Notes under the pieces: generated by a model
The model's input: only the letters and a program-made list of their open reading frames with translations
Databases searched by the model: none
What the model was told of the DNA's origin: nothing
Translations under genes and position numbers: made by a program
Assembly: GCF_001429295.1 (NCBI RefSeq)
Contig: NZ_LMJL01000001.1
Coordinates: 79,678 to 143,677, forward strand
Direction of reading: 5' to 3'
Length of the DNA stretch: 64,000 nt
From: Flavobacterium sp. Root935
Lineage (GTDB): Bacteria; Bacteroidota; Bacteroidia; Flavobacteriales; Flavobacteriaceae
Part shown: piece by piece, positions 7,687-16,928 of the stretch
How positions within the stretch are numbered: position 1 is the stretch's first letter
Layout: the number at the start of each line of letters is the position of its first letter

Positions 7687-8775
7687 CTACAATTGATTAA
7701 CTTCAATCTTCGTCAATTCAGATAATTCTAAAATTCTTTCTACATCATTTTTATTGGCAACAAAAAACAAATAATTATCGCCAAAAGTTTCATACGTCAA
7801 TAATTCGAGATTTGACTTTTCTAGTTCCGATTGAATGTAAGGAAACAAATCATGACTATAGGTTTCTTCTGGATATTCGAAAGTAAAATCTTCACCAATT
7901 AAATTAGAAATAAAATATTCAGCATCTTCGGGATCAAATTTCCAGTCGCTGTTCCAGGCATCAATACTTTCAAAAAAGGCAAAATGATCTTCTACCATAC
8001 TGTGATATTCTTTTGCTTCTTTTTTATAATTTTTGAAAAGCTTTTTAGATTGCTTTTTTAGTTCTTTTTCTTCGATATTTCCTCTTGAAACCAATTGTAT
8101 AAACTCTTCAAAATCTGATTCTGTTGCGGGTTCATTTGCTAACAGATTTTCAGAGGAAGGAAGTTCTACAGTTTCTGGAATTTCAAGATTTAAATATTGG
8201 CAGATTCCCTGCAGCACTTTTTTAAAATCCCTAATTCCTATTTCCTGTGTTTCATTTTTAGGATTATCAATATCCAGTTTTTCTGTATCTAACAATCCTT
8301 TCGTATAATCTAAAAAGTGCGTACTGGAATATAAAATTTTGAAATCGTTTGTTTCCAAACTATTGGTACAACAGAAGAAAATGATAAAATTATTAATAAC
8401 ACGTTTCAAATATTTTTTCACTTCTGGACCTGGTTCAGAATAAAACTGAATATGAATAAAATCGTATTCTAATCCTTGCTGGATTGTTTCTTCTGAAAGT
8501 GCTCCAATGTCAATCTTTTTGTAAAGTTCATTTAAAACTTCATAAGCATTATTGAAACCAGCTTTTTGAATTTCTGCCTTGGCTTCTTCATGATCTAATG
8601 AATACGGAAATGAATAAAGATTTACATAAACAGGATCGTAAATTCCTTTCATTTTGAATTCAACACTATTTGATTCGTGATACAAATAACCGTAAATAGA
8701 ATTAATAACATCAAAAGAAATTATAGATTTTGGATCGTTATTTCTATTAAATAAATTGGAAAAGATATTTATCAT
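7687..8775 (-). CDS. DUF6630-like hypothetical protein
   Basis: A 362-residue acidic soluble protein without signal or membrane segments. The C-terminal 120 residues (an AWNSDWKFDPEDAEYF segment, then a predicted beta-alpha region) look like the DUF6630 family, which I recognise only tentatively. The N-terminal half has no family I can name. It is 30 nt behind a SUKH/SMI1-KNR4 gene, and both families occur among immunity-type or regulatory proteins. No toxin gene is adjacent, so an immunity role is only a hypothesis. Confidence 0.65.
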   Translation of the reverse strand: MINIFSNLFNRNNDPKSIISFDVINSIYGYLYHESNSVEFKMKGIYDPVYVNLYSFPYSLDHEEAKAEIQKAGFNNAYEVLNELYKKIDIGALSEETIQQGLEYDFIHIQFYSEPGPEVKKYLKRVINNFIIFFCCTNSLETNDFKILYSSTHFLDYTKGLLDTEKLDIDNPKNETQEIGIRDFKKVLQGICQYLNLEIPETVELPSSENLLANEPATESDFEEFIQLVSRGNIEEKELKKQSKKLFKNYKKEAKEYHSMVEDHFAFFESIDAWNSDWKFDPEDAEYFISNLIGEDFTFEYPEETYSHDLFPYIQSELEKSNLELLTYETFGDNYLFFVANKNDVERILELSELTKIEVNQL

Positions 8776-8805
8776 GGAAGGCGCTTATAAATTTATAGGT
8801 AAATC

Positions 8806-9507
8806 TTAGTCGTTTGAGTATTTAAAACTTTGATTCATTTTATCAAAAGGAATAACATCATTCACAATTGATTCTAATTCTACATCCGTTAATAATCCTC
8901 TTGCTGATTCTTTTATTTTTGGAGAGACATTTATTTCGTAATCTATAATTTCACGCTTTAAAATATCTTCTAAAATAAATCTTTGACGAGTACTTAAATA
9001 TCTTTTATGCGATTTAAAAACAGATTCCAGATCACTTCTAAATTCTTCATCGCTGAGTTCGTTGTAAACATCCTGCTGCGACATGTCTATCAATAAAACT
9101 TTAAAGATAAAATCCTGTAGATTTTTTGCCAAATAATTAACTTCGTTCATGTCATGCCAGACAAAAACAATTGGCACTTCTCCGTTGTCTTCTTCATTTA
9201 GAAAAAAACAATAATGATCTCCACCTCCGCTTTTTGCAAAAGGAATAAATTTAAAATCAGAATTTATATTTCGATAATTATCCGGATCTCTAAGTTCTTC
9301 GATTTCTTCGGCTACAGATTTCAAATTCAGCGATTCGAAATCATAAGAATGCAAAAGTAATGGCGGATTATCTTTTAAAGTTGGATAAACTTCCGCATAC
9401 CAATTTGGCCCATATTCTCCAATATTGAGCATGCCGTCGGCTTCTAATTGTTTGTATAAAAGCGGGAATTCAAATCCGTGTTTTGTTTCAATTTCTTGTA
9501 TCGTCAT
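8806..9507 (-). CDS. SMI1/KNR4 (SUKH) family protein
   Basis: The first about 150 residues have the SUKH look. They begin with an IExxxGFEFPxxYKxLxxxG helix-turn, then a NWYAEVYPTLKD stretch, FIPFAKSGGGDHYCFF, and a late LAKNLQDFI helix. SUKH proteins are often immunity proteins of polymorphic toxin systems but also occur alone. The C-terminal 80 residues are an uncharacterised helical extension. It is the first gene of a two-gene unit with the DUF6630-like gene. Confidence 0.8.
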   Translation of the reverse strand: MTIQEIETKHGFEFPLLYKQLEADGMLNIGEYGPNWYAEVYPTLKDNPPLLLHSYDFESLNLKSVAEEIEELRDPDNYRNINSDFKFIPFAKSGGGDHYCFFLNEEDNGEVPIVFVWHDMNEVNYLAKNLQDFIFKVLLIDMSQQDVYNELSDEEFRSDLESVFKSHKRYLSTRQRFILEDILKREIIDYEINVSPKIKESARGLLTDVELESIVNDVIPFDKMNQSFKYSND

Positions 9508-9582
9508 CTTTGGGGGCTATTCGATTAAAATCAAATCACTAAGATAACAATCTTTTTACTACACAAGAAATCTGAAGGTCAA

Positions 9583-11142
9583 TTATTTCAAGGATTCCGC
9601 AATCATTAAAGCACATTTTTCACCGTCGATTGCTGCAGAAATGATTCCTCCGGCATAACCTGCACCTTCTCCACACGGGTATAATCCTTTTATTTGTAAA
9701 TGCTCATAAGTTATAGGATCTCTCGGAATTCTAACTGGCGATGAAGTTCTGCTTTCGGGCGCGTGTAAAATTGCTTCGTTGGTTAAATAACCGCGCATTG
9801 ATTTTCCAAAATCCTGAAAACCCTGACGCATAATTTGCGTTAAAAATCCCGGAAAAACCTGCCCCATTTCTACCGAAGTAGTTCCTGGAACATAAGATGT
9901 TTTCGGAATATCTGATGAAACTTTACTTTGCGTAAAATCAATCATTCGTTGTGCTGGAACTTTTTGAGTTTGTCCCGCTAAATGCCATGCTTTTTGTTCG
10001 ATACTTTTTTGAAATTCCATTCCGGCCAAAGCGCCGAATTTTGCAAAAGGTTTAAAATCTTCCAATTTTAATTCAACTACAATTCCAGAATTTGCCGTTG
10101 ATTGGTCACGCTTAGATGGTGACCAGCCGTTTGTAACCACTTCACCCGGACTTGTTGCACAAGGAGCGATTACACCTCCTGGACACATACAGAAAGAATA
10201 CATGCCGCGGCCGTTTACTTGTTTTACGATAGAATATGGCGCTGGTGGCAAATGCTCTCCACGATAATCACAGCTGTACTGAATACTGTCGATTAATTCT
10301 TGCGAATGTTCTGCACGCACTCCTAAAGCAAATGGTTTGGCTTCTATTAAAATTTTCTTTTTATCTAATAATTCAAAAATATCTCGTGCCGAATGTCCTG
10401 TTGCCAAGATCAATTTATTGGCGTGAATTTTATCTCCATTTTGAGTTACAATTCCTTCAACTTCGTTGTTTTTTACCAGAATATCACTTACTCGGGTTTC
10501 AAACAAAACCTGACCGCCAAACTCGATAATTTTTTCACGAATATCTTCAATAATTTTAGGAAGTTTATTGGTTCCAATATGCGGATGCGCCTCTACCAAA
10601 ATATCTTCTGAAGCTCCAAAAGCCACTAAAAGTTCTAAAATTCTAGTTACATCGCCGCGCTTTTTAGATCGAGTATATAATTTTCCGTCAGAATATGTTC
10701 CTGCTCCTCCTTCACCAAAACAATAATTTGAGTCTTCGTTTACGATATGTTCCCTGTTAATTGCTTTTAAATCGCGTCGACGTCCGCGAACGTCTTTTCC
10801 GCGTTCCAGTACAATTGGCTTTAAACCTAACTCAACTAATTGCAATGCTGCAAAAAGTCCAGCCGGACCAGCGCCGACAACAATAACTTCTTGAGCATTT
10901 GAAACATCTTTATATTTAGGAAGTTCGATTTTAGTTTCCTGAAAAGGTTCGCCTTTTAAATAAATAAGAACTTTTAAATTGATTTTAATTGCCTTTTGAC
11001 GTGCATCAATCGAGCGTTTCAAAATAGAGACATGCTGAATTTCTGTTGTAGAAACCTTAATTTGTCTAGACAAATGGTCTTTCAGCAATGATTCGTTTGC
11101 AGCAATTTCTGGCGATACTTGAAGTAAAAGTTCTTTAGGCAT
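9583..11142 (-). CDS. NAD(P)/FAD-dependent oxidoreductase, COG2509 type
   Basis: A 519-residue flavoprotein. After an about 80-residue N-terminal domain comes the FAD-binding VVGAGPAGLFAAL motif (GxGxxG at 90-95). The next segments are ERGKDVRGRRRD, CFGEGGAGTYSDGKL, ATGHSARDIFELL and a C-terminal PCGEGAGYAGGIISAAIDG. These are typical of the widespread uncharacterised COG2509 dehydrogenases. Probably cytoplasmic; substrate unknown. Single gene, divergent from the PD-(D/E)XK gene. Confidence 0.88.
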   Translation of the reverse strand: MPKELLLQVSPEIAANESLLKDHLSRQIKVSTTEIQHVSILKRSIDARQKAIKINLKVLIYLKGEPFQETKIELPKYKDVSNAQEVIVVGAGPAGLFAALQLVELGLKPIVLERGKDVRGRRRDLKAINREHIVNEDSNYCFGEGGAGTYSDGKLYTRSKKRGDVTRILELLVAFGASEDILVEAHPHIGTNKLPKIIEDIREKIIEFGGQVLFETRVSDILVKNNEVEGIVTQNGDKIHANKLILATGHSARDIFELLDKKKILIEAKPFALGVRAEHSQELIDSIQYSCDYRGEHLPPAPYSIVKQVNGRGMYSFCMCPGGVIAPCATSPGEVVTNGWSPSKRDQSTANSGIVVELKLEDFKPFAKFGALAGMEFQKSIEQKAWHLAGQTQKVPAQRMIDFTQSKVSSDIPKTSYVPGTTSVEMGQVFPGFLTQIMRQGFQDFGKSMRGYLTNEAILHAPESRTSSPVRIPRDPITYEHLQIKGLYPCGEGAGYAGGIISAAIDGEKCALMIAESLK

Positions 11143-11189
11143 TTTTTCTTTTTTATTCTATTAGCTTTTCTTTCTATGAAAAGAACATG

Positions 11190-11197
11190 CAAAAGTA
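11190..11197 (-). promoter_or_regulatory. Putative -7 box for the COG2509 oxidoreductase
   Basis: Minus-strand TACTTTTG matches TAnnTTTG and lies 47 bases before the ATG at 11142. Confidence 0.4.
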
Positions 11198-11242
11198 GTA
11201 TTTTGAAATGAGAATATTTGTACGTTTGAAAAAACTAAAATA

Positions 11243-12475
11243 ATGGAAATAAAAAACATTGAACACCTTCTACATAATGTATCAATTATTGAACAAAAAT
11301 ATAACTCACTAGCTGAAACAACAGGTGAACATTATAATGTGTTTGATATTTTAGGAAAAAGAAGTGATGAATTATCGCATTCATTGATAATTTCAAATTT
11401 ATTAAATGCTAAAGGTAAGCATGGGCAAAAAGACTTATTCTTAAAATTGTTTATTGATATTATACAACTTAAATTTTTTCCAAACATTGTTAAACAAAAT
11501 TTTTTCCATAATTTCAACACCTTAGCAAGTAAGGCAATAACTGAAAAATTTGCAGGAGAAATTAATGATGATGAAGGAGGAAGAATTGATATCATCATTA
11601 ATCAAGGAAACACTAATATCATTATTGAAAACAAAATTTACGCTAAAGATCAAAAGTCACAGCTGTTAAGATATTATAATTATGACAAAAATGCGCCCAT
11701 AATATATTTAACATTAGACGGAAAAGATGCAAGTCAAAATTCAAAAAAAAGTATAGAAAACGGCCAAGAATATATTTGCATTTCATATGAAAATGAGATA
11801 ATTCTTTGGATCGAAAAATGTATTGAAAAAGTTGCTAACAAACCAATTATACGAGAAACATTAATTCAATATCTAAATTTAATTAACAGCATTACAAATC
11901 AATCAACAAACAACATTATGAGTGAAGAAATAAAAGAATTAATTAAAAGAGATTTTGGATCAGCAAGTGAAATCGTAAAAAATTATAATGAAGCTAAAAA
12001 TGATATTTGTAACAAAATTCGAGATACAATAAAAAGTATACTAAAATCAAAACTAGACCACAAATATGAAATAACATATGCAGGAAGTCCAATTTCTGAA
12101 AAAAATTCAAAGATATTTCTTGAATTAAAAGAATATAAAGATAACGGAATTTTTTTTGGAATAGAGCCCTTCAGTGGTAATGGAAACAAAAGAAACGAAT
12201 TGTTTCTTGGAATTCTTGATATTCAGAAAAACAACAAAGCGTATTTTGACAAATATTTTTCTAAAGGCAGTTGGTGGGTTGAAAAAATAAATTTCAGACC
12301 TTTTGAAGATTATCAAATTGATTTTAGCAATCTTGATTTTCTAAGTCTGCTTGCCAAAAATGAAGACAAACAAATCCAATTGGCTAAAGAATTGGCCGAT
12401 CAAATTATTACATATGTTCATTCACAAGAAGAATATATTCTAAAAATATGTAAAGAAATTAAACAGAATACCTAA
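11243..12475 (+). CDS. PD-(D/E)XK nuclease superfamily protein
   Basis: A 410-residue protein with the PDDEXK_4-type pattern. An early ELSHSLIISNLL motif (43-54) is followed by GKHGQKDLF. The catalytic core GGRIDIIINQGNTNIIIENK gives Asp116 and Glu129-x-Lys131, with DQKSQL just after. The residues needed for metal-dependent DNA cleavage are therefore present. The C-terminal half has no recognised domain. No methyltransferase, helicase or other defence partner is adjacent. It sits between a flavoprotein and recQ and looks more AT-rich than its neighbours, suggesting horizontal acquisition. Confidence 0.8.
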   Translation: MEIKNIEHLLHNVSIIEQKYNSLAETTGEHYNVFDILGKRSDELSHSLIISNLLNAKGKHGQKDLFLKLFIDIIQLKFFPNIVKQNFFHNFNTLASKAITEKFAGEINDDEGGRIDIIINQGNTNIIIENKIYAKDQKSQLLRYYNYDKNAPIIYLTLDGKDASQNSKKSIENGQEYICISYENEIILWIEKCIEKVANKPIIRETLIQYLNLINSITNQSTNNIMSEEIKELIKRDFGSASEIVKNYNEAKNDICNKIRDTIKSILKSKLDHKYEITYAGSPISEKNSKIFLELKEYKDNGIFFGIEPFSGNGNKRNELFLGILDIQKNNKAYFDKYFSKGSWWVEKINFRPFEDYQIDFSNLDFLSLLAKNEDKQIQLAKELADQIITYVHSQEEYILKICKEIKQNT

Positions 12476-12507
12476 TCATCAAAGAATTATTTTCAACAGA
12501 GACTTTG

Positions 12508-12515
12508 TACCTTTG
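12508..12515 (+). promoter_or_regulatory. Putative -7 box for the 79-aa gene
   Basis: TACCTTTG, followed by C, matches the Bacteroidota -7 consensus and lies 31 bases before the ATG at 12547. Confidence 0.45.
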
Positions 12516-12546
12516 CACCTTAGAACCTAAGTACCTTTAGAAAAAA

Positions 12547-12786
12547 ATGTCTAGAAAAATAAAATTAATTTGGGATTTTCGCGGTCCGGCTTCTGCGAAA
12601 ACTGCAGAACATCACGAAATTCATTTAAAAGAATATATTGTTATCGAAAAACTACCTTTAAATATCACTGGTTTTAACATCATAAACGATATGCACGCCA
12701 CAGCATTTATGGTGGTTGAAGAACCAAATATGATTCAGGTGAGAGATGCTTTGAAACCGCATCGAGGGGAAGTTTATTCTGAGTAA
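12547..12786 (+). CDS. Small conserved hypothetical protein, 79 aa
   Basis: A compact soluble protein with an ASAKTAEHHEIHLKEY segment rich in His and Glu, and a C-terminal MIQVRDALKPHRGEVY. It has a promoter box and normal codon use, so it is probably real. I do not recognise the family; metal binding by the two-His segment is only a guess. It converges on recQ across a palindrome. Confidence 0.7.
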   Translation: MSRKIKLIWDFRGPASAKTAEHHEIHLKEYIVIEKLPLNITGFNIINDMHATAFMVVEEPNMIQVRDALKPHRGEVYSE

Positions 12787-12799
12787 GATGTGAAATGAA

Positions 12800-12853
12800 A
12801 AATGTGAGATGTTTGTATCTAAAAATACATTTTACATCTCACATCTCACATTT
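12800..12853. terminator. Palindromic region between convergent genes (TGTGAGATG words)
   Basis: AAATGTGAGATGT (12800-12812) is perfectly complementary to ACATCTCACATTT (12841-12853). The loop contains a further ACATCTC and a small inner TGTAT/ATACA stem. It sits between the 79-aa gene and recQ and can fold on both strands; probably a bidirectional terminator built from iterated short words. Confidence 0.65.
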
Positions 12854-12862
12854 AACTTATAA

Positions 12863-15058
12863 CTAGTTAGCAACTTCACTAATAAATTTAATACGCATTA
12901 AACGCAATTCATCAATATCGTAGTCCCCGTCAAATTCTTTTAGAGCGTCTTCGATTTTATCCGATTCTGATTCCATGAAATAATCGTGAATTTCTTCCTG
13001 CTGATCATCATCAAGCATATCATCAATCCAATATTTGATATTCAGTTTTGTTCCCGAATAAACAATCTGCTCCATTTCTTTAATTAAAGCATCCATCGAC
13101 AAACCTTTTGCAGAAGCGATATCGCTTAGCGGTAATTTTCGATCGATATTTTGAATGATATATAATTTATTGGCAGAATTTACTCCTGTAGATTTTACAA
13201 CTAAATCGTCTGGACGAATAATATCGTTGTCATCAACATATCTGCTGATTAAAGCAACAAACTCGCTTCCGTATTTTTTTGCTTTTCCTTCTCCAACTCC
13301 ATGAATGTTGTATAATTCAGTTAGTGAAATTGGATATTTTAAAGCCATGTCTTCAAGTGAAGGATCTTGAAAAACAACAAAAGGAGGAACACCTAATTTT
13401 TTAGCTACTTTTTTACGCAGTTCGCGCAGCATACCCATTAAAACTTCATCGGCTGTTCCAGTTGATTTTGATGACGCAACAATTGCTTCGTCATCGGCTT
13501 CACTGTATTCGTGGTCTTCCGACATCATAAACGAAACTGGACTTTGGATAAAATCCAAACCTTCCTGCGTAATTTTAATTACACCGTAAGTTTCAATATC
13601 TTTAGACAAATAACCTGAAACCAGAACTTGTCTTAATAATGCCATCCAATATTTTTCGTCGTGGTCTGAGCCAGAACCAAAATATGGCTGTGTATCTGTT
13701 TTGTGCGCTTTAATAACGGCGTTTATGCGTCCTATTAAAGTAAACACAATTTCTTTTGATTTGTAAATATGTTTGGTGTCGCGAACAATCTCCAGCAATT
13801 TAACCACTTGTTCTTTGGCTTCGATTTTGTTTTTAGGATTACGAACGTTATCATCCATATCTGCGCCTTCTCCTGTTTCGCTGTCGAATTCTTCACCAAA
13901 ATAATGAAGCAGGAATTTTCTACGCGACATTGAGGTTTCGGCGTAAGCCACAACTTCCTGTAAAAGTGCAAAACCAATTTCTTGTTCGGCAACTGGTTTT
14001 CCAGACATAAATTTCTCTAACTTTTCTACATCTTTATAGGAGTAGTAAGCCAAACAATGTCCTTCTCCGCCATCACGTCCGGCACGACCTGTTTCTTGAT
14101 AATAGCTTTCTAATGATTTTGGAATATCGTGGTGAATTACAAAACGAACGTCTGGTTTGTCGATTCCCATTCCGAAAGCAATCGTTGCAACTACCACATC
14201 TACGTCTTCCATCAAAAACATATCTTGATGTTTGGCGCGGGTTTTTGCATCTAAACCTGCATGATAAGGAACAGCACTAATTCCGTTCACTTGTAAAACT
14301 TCGGCAATAGATTCTACTTTTTTACGGCTCAAGCAGTAAATAATTCCAGATTTGCCTTTATGTTGTTTGATAAATCGAATAATATCCGACTCAATGTTTT
14401 TAGTTTTTGTTCGAACTTCATAATATAAGTTCGGTCTGTTGAATGATGCTTTAAAAGTATTAGCATCAGACATGTCCAAATTCTTTAGAATATCTTCTTG
14501 AACTTTTGGAGTTGCAGTAGCAGTAAGTCCAATAATTGGCACTTTACCTAATTGCTTAATAATATGTCGCAGATTTCTATATTCTGGCCTAAAATCATGT
14601 CCCCATTCTGATATACAATGCGCTTCATCAATGGCAACAAAAGAAATTGGCACGCTTTGTAAAAAAGACACATATTCTTCTTTTGTTAAAGATTCTGGGG
14701 CTACATATAAAAGTTTGGTTAATCCCGAAGTAATATCTTTTTTAACCTGAGCTATTTCTGTTTTGGTAAGAGAGGAATTTAATACGTGCGCTATTCCATT
14801 TTCTGACGAAAGACTTCGAATAGCATCGACCTGATTTTTCATCAAAGCAATCAGTGGAGAAACAACGATAGCTGTTCCTTCCTGAATTAAAGCGGGTAAT
14901 TGATAACAAAGAGACTTTCCACCGCCTGTCGGCATAATTACGAAAGTATTATTCTTACCTAAAATACTCGTAATGACTTGCTCCTGCAAGCCTTTAAATT
15001 GGCTAAAGCCGAAATACTTCTTTAATTCTTTATGTATTTCAATTTCGTTTGAATTCAT
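12863..15058 (-). CDS. recQ: ATP-dependent DNA helicase RecQ
   Basis: A 3'-5' DNA helicase of recombination and fork repair. Walker A is MPTGGGKSLCY (42-52), the DEAH-type box is AIDEAHCISEW (142-152), and motif VI is QETGRAGRDG (321-330). An RQC region, an HRDC-like domain (about 540-620) and a further 110-residue C-terminal tail follow. The zinc-finger cysteines normally found after the helicase core (a C next to RR, then CxxCxxC) are missing. Here the region reads SMSRRKFLLHYFGEE, then an acidic stretch without Cys (376-404). Divergent from kdsD. Confidence 0.93.
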   Translation of the reverse strand: MNSNEIEIHKELKKYFGFSQFKGLQEQVITSILGKNNTFVIMPTGGGKSLCYQLPALIQEGTAIVVSPLIALMKNQVDAIRSLSSENGIAHVLNSSLTKTEIAQVKKDITSGLTKLLYVAPESLTKEEYVSFLQSVPISFVAIDEAHCISEWGHDFRPEYRNLRHIIKQLGKVPIIGLTATATPKVQEDILKNLDMSDANTFKASFNRPNLYYEVRTKTKNIESDIIRFIKQHKGKSGIIYCLSRKKVESIAEVLQVNGISAVPYHAGLDAKTRAKHQDMFLMEDVDVVVATIAFGMGIDKPDVRFVIHHDIPKSLESYYQETGRAGRDGGEGHCLAYYSYKDVEKLEKFMSGKPVAEQEIGFALLQEVVAYAETSMSRRKFLLHYFGEEFDSETGEGADMDDNVRNPKNKIEAKEQVVKLLEIVRDTKHIYKSKEIVFTLIGRINAVIKAHKTDTQPYFGSGSDHDEKYWMALLRQVLVSGYLSKDIETYGVIKITQEGLDFIQSPVSFMMSEDHEYSEADDEAIVASSKSTGTADEVLMGMLRELRKKVAKKLGVPPFVVFQDPSLEDMALKYPISLTELYNIHGVGEGKAKKYGSEFVALISRYVDDNDIIRPDDLVVKSTGVNSANKLYIIQNIDRKLPLSDIASAKGLSMDALIKEMEQIVYSGTKLNIKYWIDDMLDDDQQEEIHDYFMESESDKIEDALKEFDGDYDIDELRLMRIKFISEVAN

Positions 15059-15082
15059 TCTCTATATTAACTGTATTTTGTA

Positions 15083-15090
15083 TAAATTTG
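15083..15090 (+). promoter_or_regulatory. Putative -7 box for kdsD-tatC
   Basis: TAAATTTG, followed by C, matches the consensus. Transcription would start near 15097, which excludes the Met at 15049 as the kdsD start and favours the TTG at 15145. Confidence 0.45.
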
Positions 15091-15144
15091 CAACACATAA
15101 AGATACAACTTTCTTTTATACATACAAATTTTAAATATTCTGAT

Positions 15145-16110
15145 TTGATCACAAAAGAAAATATATTGGCGATAGCCAAAAAAACAATACTCTCTGAAAG
15201 TGAAGCAATTACAAAACTAATTGATTTTCTAGACGAAAATTTCTACGAAGCAGTACAGCGCATCTACGAAACTAAAGGTCGTCTAATCGTTACAGGAATC
15301 GGAAAAAGCGCGATCATTGCTCAAAAAATGGTTGCCACTTTTAACTCTACAGGAACTCCTTCTATGTTTTTGCACGCTGCCGAAGCGATTCACGGTGATC
15401 TAGGAATGATACAAAATGAAGATGTTATTATTTGCATTTCTAAAAGCGGTAACAGTCCAGAAATCAAAGTCTTGGTTCCATTATTAAAAAGATTTGGAAA
15501 TACCTTGATTGCGATTACAGGTAATATAACTTCATTCTTAGCAAAAGGTTCTGATTATATTTTAAATACTACAGTTAACACAGAAGCCTGCCCTATTAAT
15601 TTAGCTCCAACAAACAGTACTACAGCACAACTCGTAATGGGCGATGCCTTAGCGGTTTGTTTAATGGAAATGCGAGATTTTAAACCTGAGGATTTTGCAG
15701 TTTATCACCCAGGCGGTGCTTTAGGAAAAAAACTTTTGCTTCGTGTAAAAGACATGATAGAACATTCGTTAAAACCAGCAGTTACACCAGATACTTCGAT
15801 CAAAAAAGCTATTTTCGAAATTTCAGAAAAGAGATTAGGTGTAACGGCAGTAATTGAAGACAATAAAATTATTGGAATTATTACTGATGGAGACATCCGA
15901 CGAATGCTAAATGACGTAGATACTATTGCGGACTTAACTGCAAGGGATATTATGTCTAAAAACCCTAAAGTAGTTTCTTCAGAGACTATGGCAGTTGATG
16001 CATTAAATATTTTAGAAGATTTCTCTATAACACAACTGATTGTTGCTGACAATGGAGAATACAAAGGAGTTTTACATTTACATGACATTTTAAAAGAAGG
16101 AATCGTATAA
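15145..16110 (+). CDS. kdsD: KpsF/GutQ family arabinose-5-phosphate isomerase
   Basis: Converts ribulose-5-phosphate to arabinose-5-phosphate, the first step towards Kdo of lipopolysaccharide. The frame is open from 15049, but that start overlaps the divergent recQ and lies upstream of the promoter box. TTG 15145 (reading ITKENILAIAKK) gives a typical 321-residue enzyme. It has a SIS sugar-isomerase domain (about 35-170, with GIGKSAIIAQKM and SKSGNSPEI) and two CBS domains (about 205-320). The stop overlaps the tatC start by one base (TAATG). Confidence 0.9.
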   Translation: MITKENILAIAKKTILSESEAITKLIDFLDENFYEAVQRIYETKGRLIVTGIGKSAIIAQKMVATFNSTGTPSMFLHAAEAIHGDLGMIQNEDVIICISKSGNSPEIKVLVPLLKRFGNTLIAITGNITSFLAKGSDYILNTTVNTEACPINLAPTNSTTAQLVMGDALAVCLMEMRDFKPEDFAVYHPGGALGKKLLLRVKDMIEHSLKPAVTPDTSIKKAIFEISEKRLGVTAVIEDNKIIGIITDGDIRRMLNDVDTIADLTARDIMSKNPKVVSSETMAVDALNILEDFSITQLIVADNGEYKGVLHLHDILKEGIV

Positions 16111-16928
16111 TGGCAAAGAAAAATCTTGGCGAGATGTCATTTTTGGATCATCTTGAAGAACTTAGATGGTTATTAGTTAGAAGTACAATTGCAATATGCA
16201 TTATGGCATTTGTTACTTATTTTATAAGTGATTATTTATTTGATCAAATTATTTTAGGCCCAATTCGACCTACATTTTTTACTTACGTATGGTTCTGCGA
16301 TTTATCCCATCAATTGAATTTCGCAGAAAGTATTTGTATTACAGAGCTGAATTTTATTATTCAGAATACCGAAATGGAAGGTCAGGTCAATATTTTTGTA
16401 TGGATGTGCCTTTTAGCGGGTTTCATCTTGAGTTTTCCTTACATCTTGTGGGAAATTTGGAAATTTATCAGCCCTGCCCTGTATGAGAAAGAAAGAAAAA
16501 ATGCAAAAGTATTCATCTTCGTTTCTTCTTTACTTTTCTTTTTAGGAGTATTGTTTGGATACTTTGTCGTAATTCCGATGTCGGTAAATTTCGTTGCCAC
16601 TTTCTCTGTAAGTGATGTTGTAAAAAACCAATTTACACTTGAATCTTATATGGGAATGGTAAAAACAAGTATTCTTGGAAGTGCCATATTTTTTGAATTA
16701 CCAATCGCCATTTATTTCTTAACTAAATTAGGCTTGGTAACTCCTGAATTTTTAAGAAAGTACTGGAAATACGCCGTAATACTTATTTTAATTATTGCTG
16801 CTATTGTTACACCGCCAGACGTCGTAAGCCAGACAATTGTGGCAATTCCAATGTTAATTATTTACGAGGTTAGTATCCTAATTTCGAAGGTTGTATATAG
16901 AAATAAATTAAAAGAAAACAATGTCTGA
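16110..16928 (+). CDS. tatC: Twin-arginine translocase subunit TatC
   Basis: The multispanning receptor of the Tat export system for folded proteins. The 272-residue protein starts with the conserved FLDHLEELRW segment, has a SPALYEKER motif after the second membrane span, and about six hydrophobic helices. Translationally coupled to kdsD (1-nt overlap) and to the next gene (8-nt overlap). No tatA/B gene is in the window. Confidence 0.95.
   Translation: MAKKNLGEMSFLDHLEELRWLLVRSTIAICIMAFVTYFISDYLFDQIILGPIRPTFFTYVWFCDLSHQLNFAESICITELNFIIQNTEMEGQVNIFVWMCLLAGFILSFPYILWEIWKFISPALYEKERKNAKVFIFVSSLLFFLGVLFGYFVVIPMSVNFVATFSVSDVVKNQFTLESYMGMVKTSILGSAIFFELPIAIYFLTKLGLVTPEFLRKYWKYAVILILIIAAIVTPPDVVSQTIVAIPMLIIYEVSILISKVVYRNKLKENNV

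Noticed and set aside
13735..13992. 85-codon frame inside recQ, same strand but another frame
   Set aside because: The recQ frame is continuous and carries all helicase motifs, so this is a frame shadow, not a sign of frameshift.
15049..15144. N-terminal 32-codon extension of kdsD
   Set aside because: It overlaps the divergent recQ start, lies partly upstream of the promoter box, and its sequence is unlike KdsD N-termini.
15705..16088. 127-codon frame opposite kdsD
   Set aside because: Antisense to the CBS-domain part of kdsD with low-complexity composition and no start signals.
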